From positions 124,001-188,000 of the forward strand of contig NZ_BSTX01000001.1 of assembly GCF_030269765.1 (NCBI RefSeq): a DNA stretch of 64,000 nucleotides, given 5' to 3'. Positions within the stretch are counted from its first letter, which is position 1. Each line of letters starts with the position of its first letter. Source of the stretch: Actinorhabdospora filicis. Lineage in GTDB: Bacteria > Actinomycetota > Actinomycetes > Mycobacteriales > Micromonosporaceae. Positions 45,385 through 54,823 of this stretch are shown here, piece by piece. The position numbers and the translations under genes were made by a program. Under the pieces are notes generated by a model, which worked only from the letters and a program-made list of their open reading frames with translations, made no database searches and had not been told where the DNA came from.

Positions 45385-46392
45385 TCACCCGATGCGTTCC
45401 ACGATCGCGTGGGCTGCGTTGGCCCATGCGTCGCGCGTGTTCTGCTGGAGCGCGGAGTACTCGATGCTGGAGCCCGCCTCAAGCGCCGGGTCGTAGGGGA
45501 CGACGGCGACCTTGCGGGTGCGGGTGGCGAAGTGCCCGGTCAGGTCGGTCAGCAGCGCCCCGGGATTCGGGGTGGGGCACGACAGGATGGTGACGGCGTT
45601 GGCCACCAGGTCCTTGTGCCCGTTCTCGATGAGCAGGTCCATCATCCAGTCGGCGGCGAAGGCGGCGTCCTCGCGCGGGACGGTGGTGATGACGAGCTGG
45701 TCGGCGGCCTCGATGACGGTGCGCCAGTTGGGGCTCTCGACGTTGTTGCCGGTGTCGATGCAGATGATGTCGTGGGTGCGGGTCAGCACGTCCAGGACCC
45801 GCAGCACGGTGTGCGGGTCGAGCTTCCCGGCGAGCTTGGGGTCCTCGTCGCCGGCCAGGACGTCGAAGGACCCGTCGGTGGAGTGCCGCAGGTAGTCGTC
45901 GATGAGCTCGCGGATCTGGGGCCCGCTGGCCTCGACGGGGATCAGGTCGTTGACCAGGTGCCGGATGGTGCGCGCGTGCCGGGCGGTCCCGGCGCGCAGG
46001 CCGAGGGTGCCGCGCAGCTCGTTGTTGTCCCAGGCCACGACGCCGCGCCCGCGGGCGCTGCCTAGGGTCGCGGCGGCCAGGACGGTGGCGGTGGTCTTGT
46101 GGACGCCGCCCTTGGGGTTGGCGAAGGCGACCACGCGGCAGCGGCCGAGGTCGCGGCGCAGGCCCTCGAAGATCGCGGCGGGCACCGAGGACACCGGGCG
46201 CGGCGGCGCGCCGAAGATCGGCGGCCCGCCCTGCTGGGGCACGTGCGGCACGGTCTCGTACTCGGGCTCGGGGGCCCGGTGGGAGCGGCCGCGGCGGTCG
46301 AAGAGCTGCCGCCAGCGCGGCACGGCCTCCTGGACGGCGGCCTCCCGGGGCATGGAGCCGTCCTGGCCGTAGGGCGTCCCTATCGACTCCAC
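45385..46392 (-). CDS. ParA/MinD-like ATPase
   Basis: 335 residues. A 60-residue Pro-rich N-terminus is followed by a ParA-fold ATPase with deviant Walker A FANPKGGVHKTTATVLAAATL (the usual G before KTT is His). Further motifs are VVAWDNNELRGTLGLRAG (switch I region) and IICIDTGNNVESPNW (switch II). Similar ATPases in Streptomyces and relatives occur in this genomic setting and are linked to secretion systems or chromosome partitioning; no partner is adjacent here. GTG at 46392. Confidence 0.8.
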   Translation of the reverse strand: MESIGTPYGQDGSMPREAAVQEAVPRWRQLFDRRGRSHRAPEPEYETVPHVPQQGGPPIFGAPPRPVSSVPAAIFEGLRRDLGRCRVVAFANPKGGVHKTTATVLAAATLGSARGRGVVAWDNNELRGTLGLRAGTARHARTIRHLVNDLIPVEASGPQIRELIDDYLRHSTDGSFDVLAGDEDPKLAGKLDPHTVLRVLDVLTRTHDIICIDTGNNVESPNWRTVIEAADQLVITTVPREDAAFAADWMMDLLIENGHKDLVANAVTILSCPTPNPGALLTDLTGHFATRTRKVAVVPYDPALEAGSSIEYSALQQNTRDAWANAAHAIVERIG

Positions 46393-46626
46393 ACTCGCCT
46401 CCCGCCTGCTTCCACGTACTCACCAAGGCTACGGATCCCGATGCCCGGCGCGCACCTGGGCCCGGGCGGTTTCGCACGGTTCGCACCGGAAGATTCGCGG
46501 GAGTTTCTCCGCGTGACACCGGGCGCGCGCGAGCATTGTGCACCCCGGGAGGTGCGAGGACGGGCGCGGCCCGCCGTCTGGCGCTCCGGAGCGTGTTCCG
46601 CGCCACCCTCGCGGGTGTTCACGCCG

Positions 46627-47475
46627 TCATCGCGCCGGAGGCGTGCCGACCGGCGGCGAGGGCGCCGAGAGCGCGCCGTCGGCGGGACCGGCGGCGCCCT
46701 CCTGCTCCGGCAGGGGCGGCAGGAACACCGAGCGCTCGAAGCGGGTCAGCTCCGGCGCCGGGTCCACCGCCCGCACGAACGGCCGCTTGGCCAGCTCCAG
46801 CAGCTCGGCGGGGGCGGCCCGGACGACGAGGGCGTAGGCGCACGCGCAGTGCGCGCGGTAGGCGGCGGCCTCCGCGGCGGCCATCGCCCGCGCCCCCTCG
46901 TAGACGGCACGCTGATCGGCCTCCTCCGCCGAGGTCCCCGACAGCTTCACGGCGAGGGCGCCGTAGGAGGCGGCGTCGGCGTCCTTGCGGACGGCCGCGC
47001 GCTCCATCTCCGCGTCGAGCCCGCCGGGCAGCGCGGCGATGTCCATCGCGATGATCTCGGTCTGCGTCCGGGGCAGCGGGACGCGCGCGTAGACCCGCGC
47101 GACCTCCACGCCCACGGCGGTCGCGGCGGCCTGGGCGGGCGAGGCATAGGCCGACAGCGACACCAGCGCCCACGTCGGCGCCGGGGACACCTTCGCCAAC
47201 TCGGTCAGCTCACGGCCCGAGGCGTCCACATAAGACGGGATGTCGGCGCCCTGCTCGACACCGACGCGCACCACCGAGCCGGAGTCGTCGACCGGGCGCG
47301 CGCCGCGCCCGGCCGTCCAGATCACCGCCAGCACGATCAGGATCGCCGCCCCCACCATCCCGGTGGACGCGATGACGCGGCGCCGTCCGGCGCCGGCGCG
47401 AAGCCGCCGCGCGGCCGAGCCGAGCGGCGGCAGGACCCGGCCGTCGAGACGGCGCAGGCGGTCCCCCAAACCCAT
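46627..47475 (-). CDS. Hypothetical protein with one membrane helix
   Basis: 282 residues from ATG 47475. A short basic N-terminus (RLRRLDGRVLPPLGSAARRL) precedes one membrane helix (VIASTGMVGAAILIVLAVIWTAG), and a soluble domain of about 200 residues rich in Ala/Glu follows, with a CACAYALVVRA Cys pair. I recognise no family. It sits between rluD and the ParA-like ATPase in the same direction. An envelope protein is the plain reading of the topology. Confidence 0.6.
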   Translation of the reverse strand: MGLGDRLRRLDGRVLPPLGSAARRLRAGAGRRRVIASTGMVGAAILIVLAVIWTAGRGARPVDDSGSVVRVGVEQGADIPSYVDASGRELTELAKVSPAPTWALVSLSAYASPAQAAATAVGVEVARVYARVPLPRTQTEIIAMDIAALPGGLDAEMERAAVRKDADAASYGALAVKLSGTSAEEADQRAVYEGARAMAAAEAAAYRAHCACAYALVVRAAPAELLELAKRPFVRAVDPAPELTRFERSVFLPPLPEQEGAAGPADGALSAPSPPVGTPPAR

Positions 47476-47498
47476 CGCGGGCCGTGCCTTCCTCCGGC

Positions 47499-48425
47499 TC
47501 AGCCCCGCAGCACGCTCAGGGCGTGGGCGAGGTCCTCCGGGTAGTCGGAGTGGAACTCCACCCATTGTCCCGAATCGGGGTGCTCGAACGCCAGACTGTA
47601 GGCGTGCAGCCACTGGCGGGTCAGGTCCAGCTTCGCCGCCAGGGTCGGGTCGGCCCCGTAGGTCAGGTCGCCCACGCAGGGGTGCCGCAGCGTGGAGAAG
47701 TGCACCCGGATCTGATGGGTGCGGCCCGTCTCCAGCTTGATGTCGACCAGGCTCGCCGCCGGGAACGCCTCAAGCGTGTCGTAGTGGGTGACGCTCGGCT
47801 TGCCCGCGGCCGTCACCGCCCACTTGTAGTCGTGGTGGGGGTGACGCCCGATCGGCGCGTCGATGGTCCCCCGCAGCGGATCCGGGTGCCCCTGGACGAT
47901 CGCGCGGTAGCGCTTCTCGACGGTGCGCTCCTTGAAGGCGCGCTTCAGCGCCGAGTAGGCGCGCTCGCTCTTGGCCAGGACCATGATCCCCGTGGTGCCC
48001 ACGTCCAGCCGGTGCACGATGCCCTGGCGCTCATCGGGACCGTGGCTGGTGAGCCGGTGCCCCAGCGCGGCCACGCCCGCCGTCACCGTCGGCCCCGACC
48101 AGCCCGGGCTCGGATGCGCGGCCACCCCGACCGGCTTGTCGATCACCACGATGTCGTCGTCGGCGTGGATGACCGACAGGCCCTCCACCTCCACCGGCTC
48201 CTCCGGCCCGGCCGCGCCGGGCGGGGGCGGGAGGGTGACCTCCAGCCACGCACCACCGCTCACCTTCTCCGACTTCGCCCGCGCCGCGCCGTCCACCAGG
48301 ACGTCGCCCTGCTCGATCAGATCGGCCGCGACGGTCCGCGACAGCCCGAACAGGCGCGAGACGGTCTGGTCGAGACGGGTCCCGTCGAGACCGTCGGGAA
48401 CCGGGAGGGAACGCTGCTGACTCAC
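47499..48425 (-). CDS. rluD: RluD-type 23S rRNA pseudouridine synthase
   Basis: 308 residues. An N-terminal S4 RNA-binding domain ([21 protein letters not shown]) precedes the pseudouridine synthase domain with catalytic Asp in [38 protein letters not shown] is the usual second motif. It modifies the 23S rRNA helix 69 region in the RluD family. GTG 48425 overlaps the lspA stop by 4 bp. Confidence 0.9.
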   Translation of the reverse strand: MSQQRSLPVPDGLDGTRLDQTVSRLFGLSRTVAADLIEQGDVLVDGAARAKSEKVSGGAWLEVTLPPPPGAAGPEEPVEVEGLSVIHADDDIVVIDKPVGVAAHPSPGWSGPTVTAGVAALGHRLTSHGPDERQGIVHRLDVGTTGIMVLAKSERAYSALKRAFKERTVEKRYRAIVQGHPDPLRGTIDAPIGRHPHHDYKWAVTAAGKPSVTHYDTLEAFPAASLVDIKLETGRTHQIRVHFSTLRHPCVGDLTYGADPTLAAKLDLTRQWLHAYSLAFEHPDSGQWVEFHSDYPEDLAHALSVLRG

Positions 48426-49117
48426 GAAGTGGGTTCTTCCTTCTCTACGTCTTCTTCTTTCGCCTTGCCCCGCACCCGCGTGCCGTCGGCACGGCGGCCG
48501 GTCAGCTCCAGGAACACCACGAAGCACACCCCGACCACGAGGGCGGAGTCGGCCAGGTTGAACACCGGGTACACCTGCCCGGACGGGTCGAACAGGCTCA
48601 CCATGTCCACCACGCGGCCGTGGAAGGGCTTGCCGTCCCGGAAGATCCGGTCGACGATGTTGCCCAGCGCGCCGCCGAACACCAGCCCCAGCGCCACCGC
48701 CCAGGCCGCCGAGCGGACCTTCGCGAAGGCGTACCAGGCGATCGCGACCGACACGATCACCGCGACGGTGGAGATCACCCACGTGTAGTCGGAGCCCATC
48801 CCCCACGCCGCGCCGCCGTTGCGGATCAGCGTCAGGTAGACCGCGCCGCCGAGGAGCTTCACCGGCTCCCGGTCGGACAGCGTGGCCACCGTGATCGTCT
48901 TCGTCAGCAGGTCCAGGCCGATCGCGCCCAGCCCGACCAGCGCGAACAGCAAGGCCATCCGGCCTCGCCGCGCGCCGCGCGCCGGGACGGTCTCACCCGC
49001 GGCGCCCTCGTCCGCGGTGTCCTCGACGGTCTTCTCGCCGATGCCCTCGGCCTCACCCGTACTCAGCGTCGCTCCTCCTGACCGACCACCGCGCACGGGC
49101 CGCGCGGCTCTCACCAC
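48422..49117 (-). CDS. lspA: Prolipoprotein signal peptidase II
   Basis: 231 residues in the longest form. Four membrane helices and the two catalytic Asp are visible: [10 protein letters not shown] and [13 protein letters not shown], along with [14 protein letters not shown]. It cleaves signal peptides of lipoproteins modified by Lgt. The N-terminus is uncertain: the GTG at 49117 has a poor RBS, while a CTG at 49066 has a strong AGGAGGAG seven bases upstream. ATG ([11 protein letters not shown]) further in is also possible. It has acidic tails on both ends. Confidence 0.88.
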   Translation of the reverse strand: MVRAARPVRGGRSGGATLSTGEAEGIGEKTVEDTADEGAAGETVPARGARRGRMALLFALVGLGAIGLDLLTKTITVATLSDREPVKLLGGAVYLTLIRNGGAAWGMGSDYTWVISTVAVIVSVAIAWYAFAKVRSAAWAVALGLVFGGALGNIVDRIFRDGKPFHGRVVDMVSLFDPSGQVYPVFNLADSALVVGVCFVVFLELTGRRADGTRVRGKAKEEDVEKEEPTS

Positions 49118-49133
49118 GCCGCGCCGGGCACGG

Positions 49134-49724
49134 TCAACGACGTTCCTCCAGCTGCTTGCAGTCCACGCAGAGGGTAGCCGACGGGAAGACCGCCAGCCGC
49201 GCGGCCGGAATGGCCTTGCCGCAACGCTCGCACATCCCGTAGTTGCCGGCCTCCAGCCGCTCCAGGGCGTGCTCGACCTGGAGGACGCGCTCGCGCATCT
49301 GGTTGGCCAGGGTGATCTCCTGCTCGCGCTCCAGGGTCTTCGAGCCGGTGTCGGCCTGGTCGTCCCCGGCGGAGTCGGTGAGCCGGTCGCGCTGCAGCTC
49401 GCTCATGTCGGCGACCGTCTTGTCGTAGTCGGCGCGCAGCTCACCCAGCCGCTCGGTGAGCGCCTCCCGGATCTGCTCGACCTCTTCCGCGGACCGCGCC
49501 GCCGCCTGCTCGGTGGGCTTCGGGGCCGCCTTCTTCGCGGCGGTCTTCTTGGCCGGCGTTCCGCCGGTCGCCTTCGTCGTCGGCATCGGGGCGCTCTCCG
49601 GAGGGGTGGGGGTGGTGGCCTTGGCGGCCCTGGAAACCGAGGCGGTGTTCTTCGCCGCTGGCCGACCGGCGGTCGAGCTCGCAGCCTTCTTCTGCGTAGC
49701 CGTCACCGTTTTCCGATCGCCCAT
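49134..49724 (-). CDS. TraR/DksA-type zinc-finger protein
   Basis: 196 residues from ATG 49724. A basic Ala/Lys/Pro-rich N-terminal tail of about 80 residues (TPAKKTAAKKAAPKP) precedes a coiled-coil (residues about 85-150) and a C-terminal CERCGKAIP, AVFPSATLCVDCK zinc finger. DksA-like proteins modulate RNA polymerase. The long basic tail is an actinobacterial feature reminiscent of the H1/CarD-like tails. It lies just upstream of lspA in transcription order. Confidence 0.8.
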   Translation of the reverse strand: MGDRKTVTATQKKAASSTAGRPAAKNTASVSRAAKATTPTPPESAPMPTTKATGGTPAKKTAAKKAAPKPTEQAAARSAEEVEQIREALTERLGELRADYDKTVADMSELQRDRLTDSAGDDQADTGSKTLEREQEITLANQMRERVLQVEHALERLEAGNYGMCERCGKAIPAARLAVFPSATLCVDCKQLEERR

Positions 49725-49946
49725 GGCCGCCCCCCGGCAGGTATAAGCAGTGCTTACAAACAGAGCGCGGCAGCCGCCGCGCGTAAGGACACATAATACG
49801 CCCACTATGCGCCGCGACACAATCACCTGACGCGACGAGCCGTATCTCCTCGGTCGCCACCGGGAACGTCACCGCAGCTCAGGGCACCCGCCGAAACCAT
49901 CCACAAAGGAGCGTCCGGGGCGCGGCGTGAGGGTCCCCACGTACCG

Positions 49947-49979
49947 TCAGGGGCCGTGGCGGCGCGCCACGGCCCCTGA
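49947..49979 (-). terminator. Perfect 14-bp hairpin
   Basis: TCAGGGGCCGTGGC (49947-49960) pairs exactly with 49966-49979 around a 5-nt loop, 78 bp beyond the stop of the membrane protein at 50057. It probably terminates that gene. Confidence 0.65.
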
Positions 49980-50018
49980 CAGAACACCTCGAATCACCCG
50001 AAAGGACAGTTCCTCCGG

Positions 50019-50072
50019 GGTCAGTGCCCGTTGCGAGGTCGGTGCCCTTTGCAGGGTCAGTGCCCGCTGCGG
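50019..50072. repeat. Three tandem 18-bp repeats spanning the stop of the membrane-protein gene
   Basis: Units at 50019-50036, 50037-50054 and 50055-50072 follow GGTC(A/G)GTGCCC(G/T)(T/C)TTGC-like sequence with few differences. The last unit contains the stop codon and last three codons (S-G-H) of the gene at 50057-50692, so unit duplication has extended the tail in a non-coding direction. Confidence 0.6.
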
Positions 50073-50692
50073 ACGGCCAGGTCGGCCAGGACCTCGGCGG
50101 TCGGCTCGCACAGGGCGCAGGGCGTGAAGCCCAGCTCGACCGCCTCGTTCACCGGCAGGGCCTCGTCCTCCTTGCCCAGCAGGTGCACGCACCCGGCCAG
50201 GTGGAAACGGGGTCGCCCGTCGACGACCTGCACCGGGACGGTCAGGCCCGCCAGGCGCGTGGCGTCGATCCGGCTCACCGGCAGCTCGGCCGGCTCGTCG
50301 GACAGGTCGATCTCCACCGGCTCGTCCTCCGGCTCCAGCTCCGGCTCGGGCCGGATCTCCGGGGGCAGGACCTCGCGCTCGGCCGCCGATGGCTGTACCG
50401 GAGCCACCGGCTCGGCCTCGTCCCCGTCGAAGTCGTCCTTCGCGGGCGTGCGCGCCTCAAGGCGCCGCCGCGGCGGGAAGGCCGGTTCCCGGACGCGCGG
50501 CGCTCGCTCGGCCTCGGCGACGTCATCCTCGTCGCCGTACCTCGCGGCGGCGCGCGCTCCGAAGAACAGGCCCGCACCCGCCACGACACTCGCCACGATC
50601 GACAGGATCAGGAAAGTGTCGTTGGCGTTCATCAGACCGGCGACCAGAAGACCGGCCGCGGCCACCAGGATCAGTAAACTGCCGACGATCAT
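50057..50692 (-). CDS. Membrane-anchored protein, unknown family
   Basis: 211 residues from ATG 50692. Two membrane helices (IVGSLLILVAAAGLLVAGLM, TFLILSIVASVVAGAGLFFG) are followed by an acidic Pro/Glu-rich linker (PEPELEPEDEPVEIDLSDEP) and a C-terminal domain with GCVHLLG and GFTPCALCEPT, a possible C-x-x-C site. Similar proteins follow wag31 in other actinomycetes. The function is unknown. It ends in tandem 18-bp repeats. Confidence 0.6.
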   Translation of the reverse strand: MIVGSLLILVAAAGLLVAGLMNANDTFLILSIVASVVAGAGLFFGARAAARYGDEDDVAEAERAPRVREPAFPPRRRLEARTPAKDDFDGDEAEPVAPVQPSAAEREVLPPEIRPEPELEPEDEPVEIDLSDEPAELPVSRIDATRLAGLTVPVQVVDGRPRFHLAGCVHLLGKEDEALPVNEAVELGFTPCALCEPTAEVLADLAVRSGH

Positions 50693-50819
50693 GGAGTACC
50701 CCCCTCACGAGACGACGGGTGTGCGGTGGCGGCGACGCGGAGATACCCCCCGGTACCCGCGCATCGCGCCACACATCCACCACACATGACCATCGTCACA
50801 TTGAACTACACGCGGCGGA

Positions 50820-51599
50820 CTATTCGCCCGCCAGGCCCCGCGCGCCGTTGAAGGCACCGGTCAGCGCCGTCGCGCCCGGGGACACCGGCCGCGCCTCGAT
50901 CTGACCGCCGCCGACCTCGGCGTCGATGATGCCGTCGCCGCGGCCGGTCAGGTCGCGCAGCTGGCTCTCCAGGTACGCCTTCAGGCGGGTGCGGTACTCG
51001 CGCTCGAAGGCCTTGAGCTCCTCGATGTGCTTCTGCAGAGCGGCGCGCTTGGTCTCCAGGGTGCCCATGACCTCCTGGTGACGCTGACGGGCCTCGCGGT
51101 CCAGGCTCTCGGCCTTGGCGCGGGTCTCGCGGACCAGCTCCTCGGACTGCGCGCGGGCCTCACCGAGGACCTTGTCGGCCTCGCGGCGCGCGCTGTCGAC
51201 GTGGTCGTCGGCGGTGCGCTGGGCGACCATGAGCAGGCGCAGGGCCTGCTGCTCGCCGGCCTCGGCGTCCGCCGCGCTCCCGCCCGCGGCGGGGCCCTGG
51301 GCCCGCAGCTGCTCGATCTCGCCCTGGGCGGCGCGCAGCGCGTTCTCGGCGGCGGCCTTCTCGGAGCGCAGGCGCTCCATCTGCCCGGCGAGTTCGGCGG
51401 TGTCGGCCACGCCGGGGCCCGCGCCGGCGCGCAGGCGCTCGACCTGGGCACGCAGCTCGCTGTTCTCTTCGATCAGGCGGGCGAGCTCGCGCTCGACCTC
51501 GTCGAGGAAGGTGTCGACGTCATCCTCGTCGTACCCTCGCTTGCCTAGCATGGGTTTCTTGAACGCGACGTTGTGGACGTCGGCCGGGGTCAGCGGCAT
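50820..51599 (-). CDS. wag31: DivIVA/Wag31 cell-pole growth protein
   Basis: 259 residues. The N-terminal lipid-binding domain is [20 protein letters not shown], then [20 protein letters not shown]. Long coiled coils (residues about 30-200) and a basic/acidic C-terminal tail ([13 protein letters not shown]) follow. Wag31 marks growing poles and directs peptidoglycan synthesis. ATG 51599 has TAGGAGTG upstream. The gene is the end of the yggS-sepF-yggT-wag31 group. Confidence 0.95.
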   Translation of the reverse strand: MPLTPADVHNVAFKKPMLGKRGYDEDDVDTFLDEVERELARLIEENSELRAQVERLRAGAGPGVADTAELAGQMERLRSEKAAAENALRAAQGEIEQLRAQGPAAGGSAADAEAGEQQALRLLMVAQRTADDHVDSARREADKVLGEARAQSEELVRETRAKAESLDREARQRHQEVMGTLETKRAALQKHIEELKAFEREYRTRLKAYLESQLRDLTGRGDGIIDAEVGGGQIEARPVSPGATALTGAFNGARGLAGE

Positions 51600-51668
51600 C
51601 GAACACTCCTATGGTCAGCCGAAAAAAGACGGCATGCTCACGCGCGGAGTCGACATTGGAGCGGGGGG

Positions 51669-51974
51669 TCACCCCGCAGTCGCCACCATCAGCGGCCGCA
51701 CGACGTACTGCATCAGCACGAACACGATCAGCAACAACGCCATCCCGGCGAGGTCGAGGGACACGGTACCAAGCCGAAGCGGGGGAATCACCCGCCGCAA
51801 TACTTTCAGGGGAGGGTCCGTGGGACTAAAGACGAGTTCCAGAATCACCGACGCGCGGCGTCCCGGATGCCAGCGGCGAGCGTAGGCCAGCACCATTTCG
51901 GCACCGAATCTGGCCCACACCAACAGCAGGAAGAAATAAAGACACAGGTAGACAACCTGCCAGAAGATCCCCAT
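51669..51974 (-). CDS. yggT: YggT family membrane protein
   Basis: 101 residues with two membrane helices (VVYLCLYFFLLLVWARFG, LLLIVFVLMQYVVRPL) and the conserved intervening segment (ELVFSPTDPPLKVLRRVIPP, then LGTVSLDLAGM). The family clusters with sepF and divIVA and is involved in membrane organisation or septation, with no defined activity. Confidence 0.85.
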   Translation of the reverse strand: MGIFWQVVYLCLYFFLLLVWARFGAEMVLAYARRWHPGRRASVILELVFSPTDPPLKVLRRVIPPLRLGTVSLDLAGMALLLIVFVLMQYVVRPLMVATAG

Positions 51975-51994
51975 GGACGCGGCGTCCCTCGTCG

Positions 51995-52576
51995 TCAGCT
52001 CTGGTTGAAGAACTCGCCCCCGGCGATCTTCGCCTTGTCCTCGGCGGTGACCTGAACATTGGCCGGTGAGAGCAGGAACACGCGATTGGTCACGCGCTCG
52101 AAGCTACCACGGAGTCCGAACACGAGGCCCGCCGCGAAGTCCACGAGGCGCTTGGCATCCGATTCGTCCATCTCCGACAGGTTCATGATGACCGGGACAC
52201 CGTCGCGGAAGTACTCGCCGAGAGTGCGCGCCTCGTTGTAAGTGGTCGGGTGGAGCGTCGTGATGCGGTAGGCGTTCGCCGCCTCCTCCGCCGCCGGTGG
52301 CGTCGGGATCTGCGGGGCGAGGGCCAGGTTGTCCCGCGTCAGCGGGGTCACCGAGCCGCCGGTGCGCGCGAGCGGGCGGACGTTGCTGCGCTGGACCGGT
52401 TCGATCCGGCGCACGCGGGAGGTGCGGGGCGTGGTGGTGGCCGCCGGACGCGCCGGGGGCTCCTCGAACTCGTCCTCGCCGTCGAAGTCGTCGTCGTAAC
52501 GCTCTCCGGCGTACTGGCGGTCGTCCTCGTCCTCGATGAGGCCGAGCCAGACTCCGGCTTTGCGCATTGCGCCCAT
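51995..52576 (-). CDS. sepF: Cell division protein SepF
   Basis: 193 residues. An amphipathic membrane-binding N-terminus ([13 protein letters not shown]) and an acidic linker precede the SepF domain ([20 protein letters not shown], then [20 protein letters not shown], and [15 protein letters not shown]). SepF tethers FtsZ to the membrane in actinobacteria lacking FtsA. It is 20 bp upstream of yggT. Confidence 0.93.
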   Translation of the reverse strand: MGAMRKAGVWLGLIEDEDDRQYAGERYDDDFDGEDEFEEPPARPAATTTPRTSRVRRIEPVQRSNVRPLARTGGSVTPLTRDNLALAPQIPTPPAAEEAANAYRITTLHPTTYNEARTLGEYFRDGVPVIMNLSEMDESDAKRLVDFAAGLVFGLRGSFERVTNRVFLLSPANVQVTAEDKAKIAGGEFFNQS

Positions 52577-52727
52577 CGGACCTCTCCCTCCCGTGCCTCA
52601 CGGTGGTACCGGGCCGGGTGGCCCGGCGGGACCGGAAACCACGGCGCCCCACCGGCGTCCGCGTCACGTGGCCGCCCCGGTGAGCCCGGGAACGACATCC
52701 GTGTAGTTCGATCCTCGCCGCCCCAGG

Positions 52728-53477
52728 CTACCCGAGATCAGACCGGGATCCGAGCAGTATTGCTCCGATCCGTACGAGTGTCGCGCCGAATACGATCGCG
52801 CGGGTGAAATCTCCGCTCATTCCGGCCGAGATCTCCACGGCCTCGGGAACGGTGCGGCGGACCCGCTCGGAGAGGGCCGCGACCTGCTCGAACGCCTTGT
52901 CGGGCGCCCATCCCAGCGGCGCCACGGCCATCACGCCGCGCAGGGCCAGCTCGGGCCGGGACGTGACACTGTCCACAAGGGCATCGAGGTCGGCCCCCGC
53001 GACTCCCCCGCGTTCGGTGTCGCCGTCGAGGCTCAGCTGGAGCAGGACGCCCAGGGGCTCGCGGCCGAGCCGCCCGGCGGCGTCGGCGAGGGCCTTGACG
53101 AGCTGCGGCCGGTCCACCGACTGGACGAGCCCGGCGTAAGCGGCCACCGACTTGGCCTTGTTGCGTTGCAGCTGCCCGATGTAGTGCCAGGTGGCGCCGA
53201 TCCCGGCGGCGCGCAGCGCGGCGGCCTTGGGCGCGGCCTCCTGGTCGCGGTTCTCGCCGAGGTCGAGCTGGCCGAGCCCGGCGAGGGCGGCGGCGTCGGA
53301 GGCGGGGAAGGTCTTGGTGACCGCGACGAGGCGGACCTCGCCGGGCTCGCGTCCGGCCTCGGCGCACGCGGCGTCGATGCGGGCGCGCACCTCGGCCAGG
53401 TTCGCGGCCAGTTCGGCCCGGCGGGCCGGGGACGCGGTGAGCTCGCCGGCCGTTGCCGCCGGGATGTGCCCGCTCAT
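52728..53477 (-). CDS. yggS: YggS/PLPBP pyridoxal-phosphate-binding homeostasis protein
   Basis: 249 residues, a TIM-barrel fold resembling the alanine racemase N-terminal domain, with the PLP lysine in LVAVTKTFPASDAA. ENRDQEAAPKAAAL and WHYIGQLQRNKAK are conserved blocks, and ISAGMSGDFTRAIVFGATLVRIG is the C-terminal phosphate region. It regulates free PLP. ATG 53477 has GAAGGAG upstream. No pgeF gene lies between it and ftsZ. Confidence 0.92.
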   Translation of the reverse strand: MSGHIPAATAGELTASPARRAELAANLAEVRARIDAACAEAGREPGEVRLVAVTKTFPASDAAALAGLGQLDLGENRDQEAAPKAAALRAAGIGATWHYIGQLQRNKAKSVAAYAGLVQSVDRPQLVKALADAAGRLGREPLGVLLQLSLDGDTERGGVAGADLDALVDSVTSRPELALRGVMAVAPLGWAPDKAFEQVAALSERVRRTVPEAVEISAGMSGDFTRAIVFGATLVRIGAILLGSRSDLG

Positions 53478-53517
53478 CGGTGCTCCTTCGAAACGGTGAT
53501 GCTGCCGCGCCATTGAA

Positions 53518-53546
53518 GCACCGGCGGCGGTGACCGCCGCCGGTGC
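53518..53546 (-). terminator. Terminator after ftsZ
   Basis: A perfect 13-bp stem (53518-53530 and 53534-53546) with a 3-nt loop, 14 bp after the ftsZ stop, followed by TTCAA in the minus-strand sense. It separates ftsZ from yggS. Confidence 0.8.
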
Positions 53547-53559
53547 CCGGCGCGAAGTA

Positions 53560-54654
53560 TCAGGCCCCGTTCTTGAGGAAGTCGGGCACGTCCACGTCGT
53601 CGAAGAGAACCTTGCTCTGCGTCGGCGGGTGCGGGCGCACCGGCTCGACCGGGGCGACCGGCTCGGCCGGGATCGGGCGGGCGATCTCGACCGGCTTGTA
53701 GGTCGGCTCGCCGCTGTCGAATCCGGCCGCTATCACCGTCACGCGCACCTCGTCGCCGAGGGCGTCGTCGATGACGGCCCCGAAGATGATGTTGGCGTCG
53801 GGGTGGGCGGCGTCGGTGACGAGCTGGGCGGCGTCGTTGATCTCGAACAGGCCCAGGTCGGATCCACCGGCGATGGACAGCAGGACGCCGCGGGCGCCGT
53901 CCATGCTCTGCTCCAGCAGCGGGCTGGAGATCGCCGCCTGCGCGGCCTCGACGGCGCGGCTCTCGCCGCGCGCGGAGCCGATGCCCATGAGGGCCGAGCC
54001 CGCGCCGCTCATGACGCTCTTGACGTCGGCGAAGTCGAGGTTGATCAGGCCGGGGGTGGTGATCAGGTCGGTGATGCCCTGGACACCGGAGAGCAGCACC
54101 TGGTCGGCGAGCCGGAAGGCGTCCATCATGGAGATGCCCCGGTCGCCCATCTGCAGGAGACGGTCGTTGGGGATGACGATCAGTGTGTCGCACTCGTTGC
54201 GGAGGGCCTCTATGCCGTCCTCGGCCTGCGTCTGGCGGCGCTTGCCCTCGAAGGAGAACGGCCGCGTGACCACGCCGATGGTGAGCGCGCCGAGCTTGCG
54301 GGCGATGTTGGCGACGACGGGCGCGCCGCCGGTGCCCGTTCCGCCGCCCTCGCCGCAGGTCACGAAGACCATGTCGGCGCCCTTGAGGACCTCTTCGATC
54401 TCGTCGCGGTGGTCCTCGGCGGCCTTCTGCCCGACCTCGGGGTTGGCGCCGGCGCCGAGTCCGCGGGTCAGCTCGCGGCCGACGTCGAGCTTGACGTCGG
54501 CGTCGCTCATGAGGAGGGCCTGGGCGTCGGTGTTGATGGCGATGAACTCAACGCCTTTGAGCCCGGCCTCGATCATGCGGTTGACCGCGTTGACCCCACC
54601 GCCGCCGATGCCGACGACCTTGATCACCGCGAGGTAGTTGTGCGGAGGTGTCAT
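53560..54654 (-). CDS. ftsZ: Cell division protein FtsZ
   Basis: 364 residues. Tubulin-like GTPase that forms the Z ring. [21 protein letters not shown] starts the GTPase domain (G-box [18 protein letters not shown]), with the T7 loop [14 protein letters not shown]. It ends with the conserved C-terminal peptide [12 protein letters not shown] for SepF/FtsW partners. The start is ATG 54654. The linker is short (about 50 residues). A 169-bp gap upstream probably holds its own promoter. Confidence 0.97.
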   Translation of the reverse strand: MTPPHNYLAVIKVVGIGGGGVNAVNRMIEAGLKGVEFIAINTDAQALLMSDADVKLDVGRELTRGLGAGANPEVGQKAAEDHRDEIEEVLKGADMVFVTCGEGGGTGTGGAPVVANIARKLGALTIGVVTRPFSFEGKRRQTQAEDGIEALRNECDTLIVIPNDRLLQMGDRGISMMDAFRLADQVLLSGVQGITDLITTPGLINLDFADVKSVMSGAGSALMGIGSARGESRAVEAAQAAISSPLLEQSMDGARGVLLSIAGGSDLGLFEINDAAQLVTDAAHPDANIIFGAVIDDALGDEVRVTVIAAGFDSGEPTYKPVEIARPIPAEPVAPVEPVRPHPPTQSKVLFDDVDVPDFLKNGA

Positions 54655-54823
54655 CGGTTGCCTTCCCTTCCCCTGGCCGGCCCGGTGGTGAGAGGTGGGC
54701 TCGACTCGCAAGCTTTGAATCGCGCGGTCATCGTCCTTAGCCGCCCTGTCCGCAAAGTATGATGCTGATCCCCGGCCGCCTCGGATGCGCCCCGGCGTGT
54801 CGCCGATCTTCGCACATATTCCC

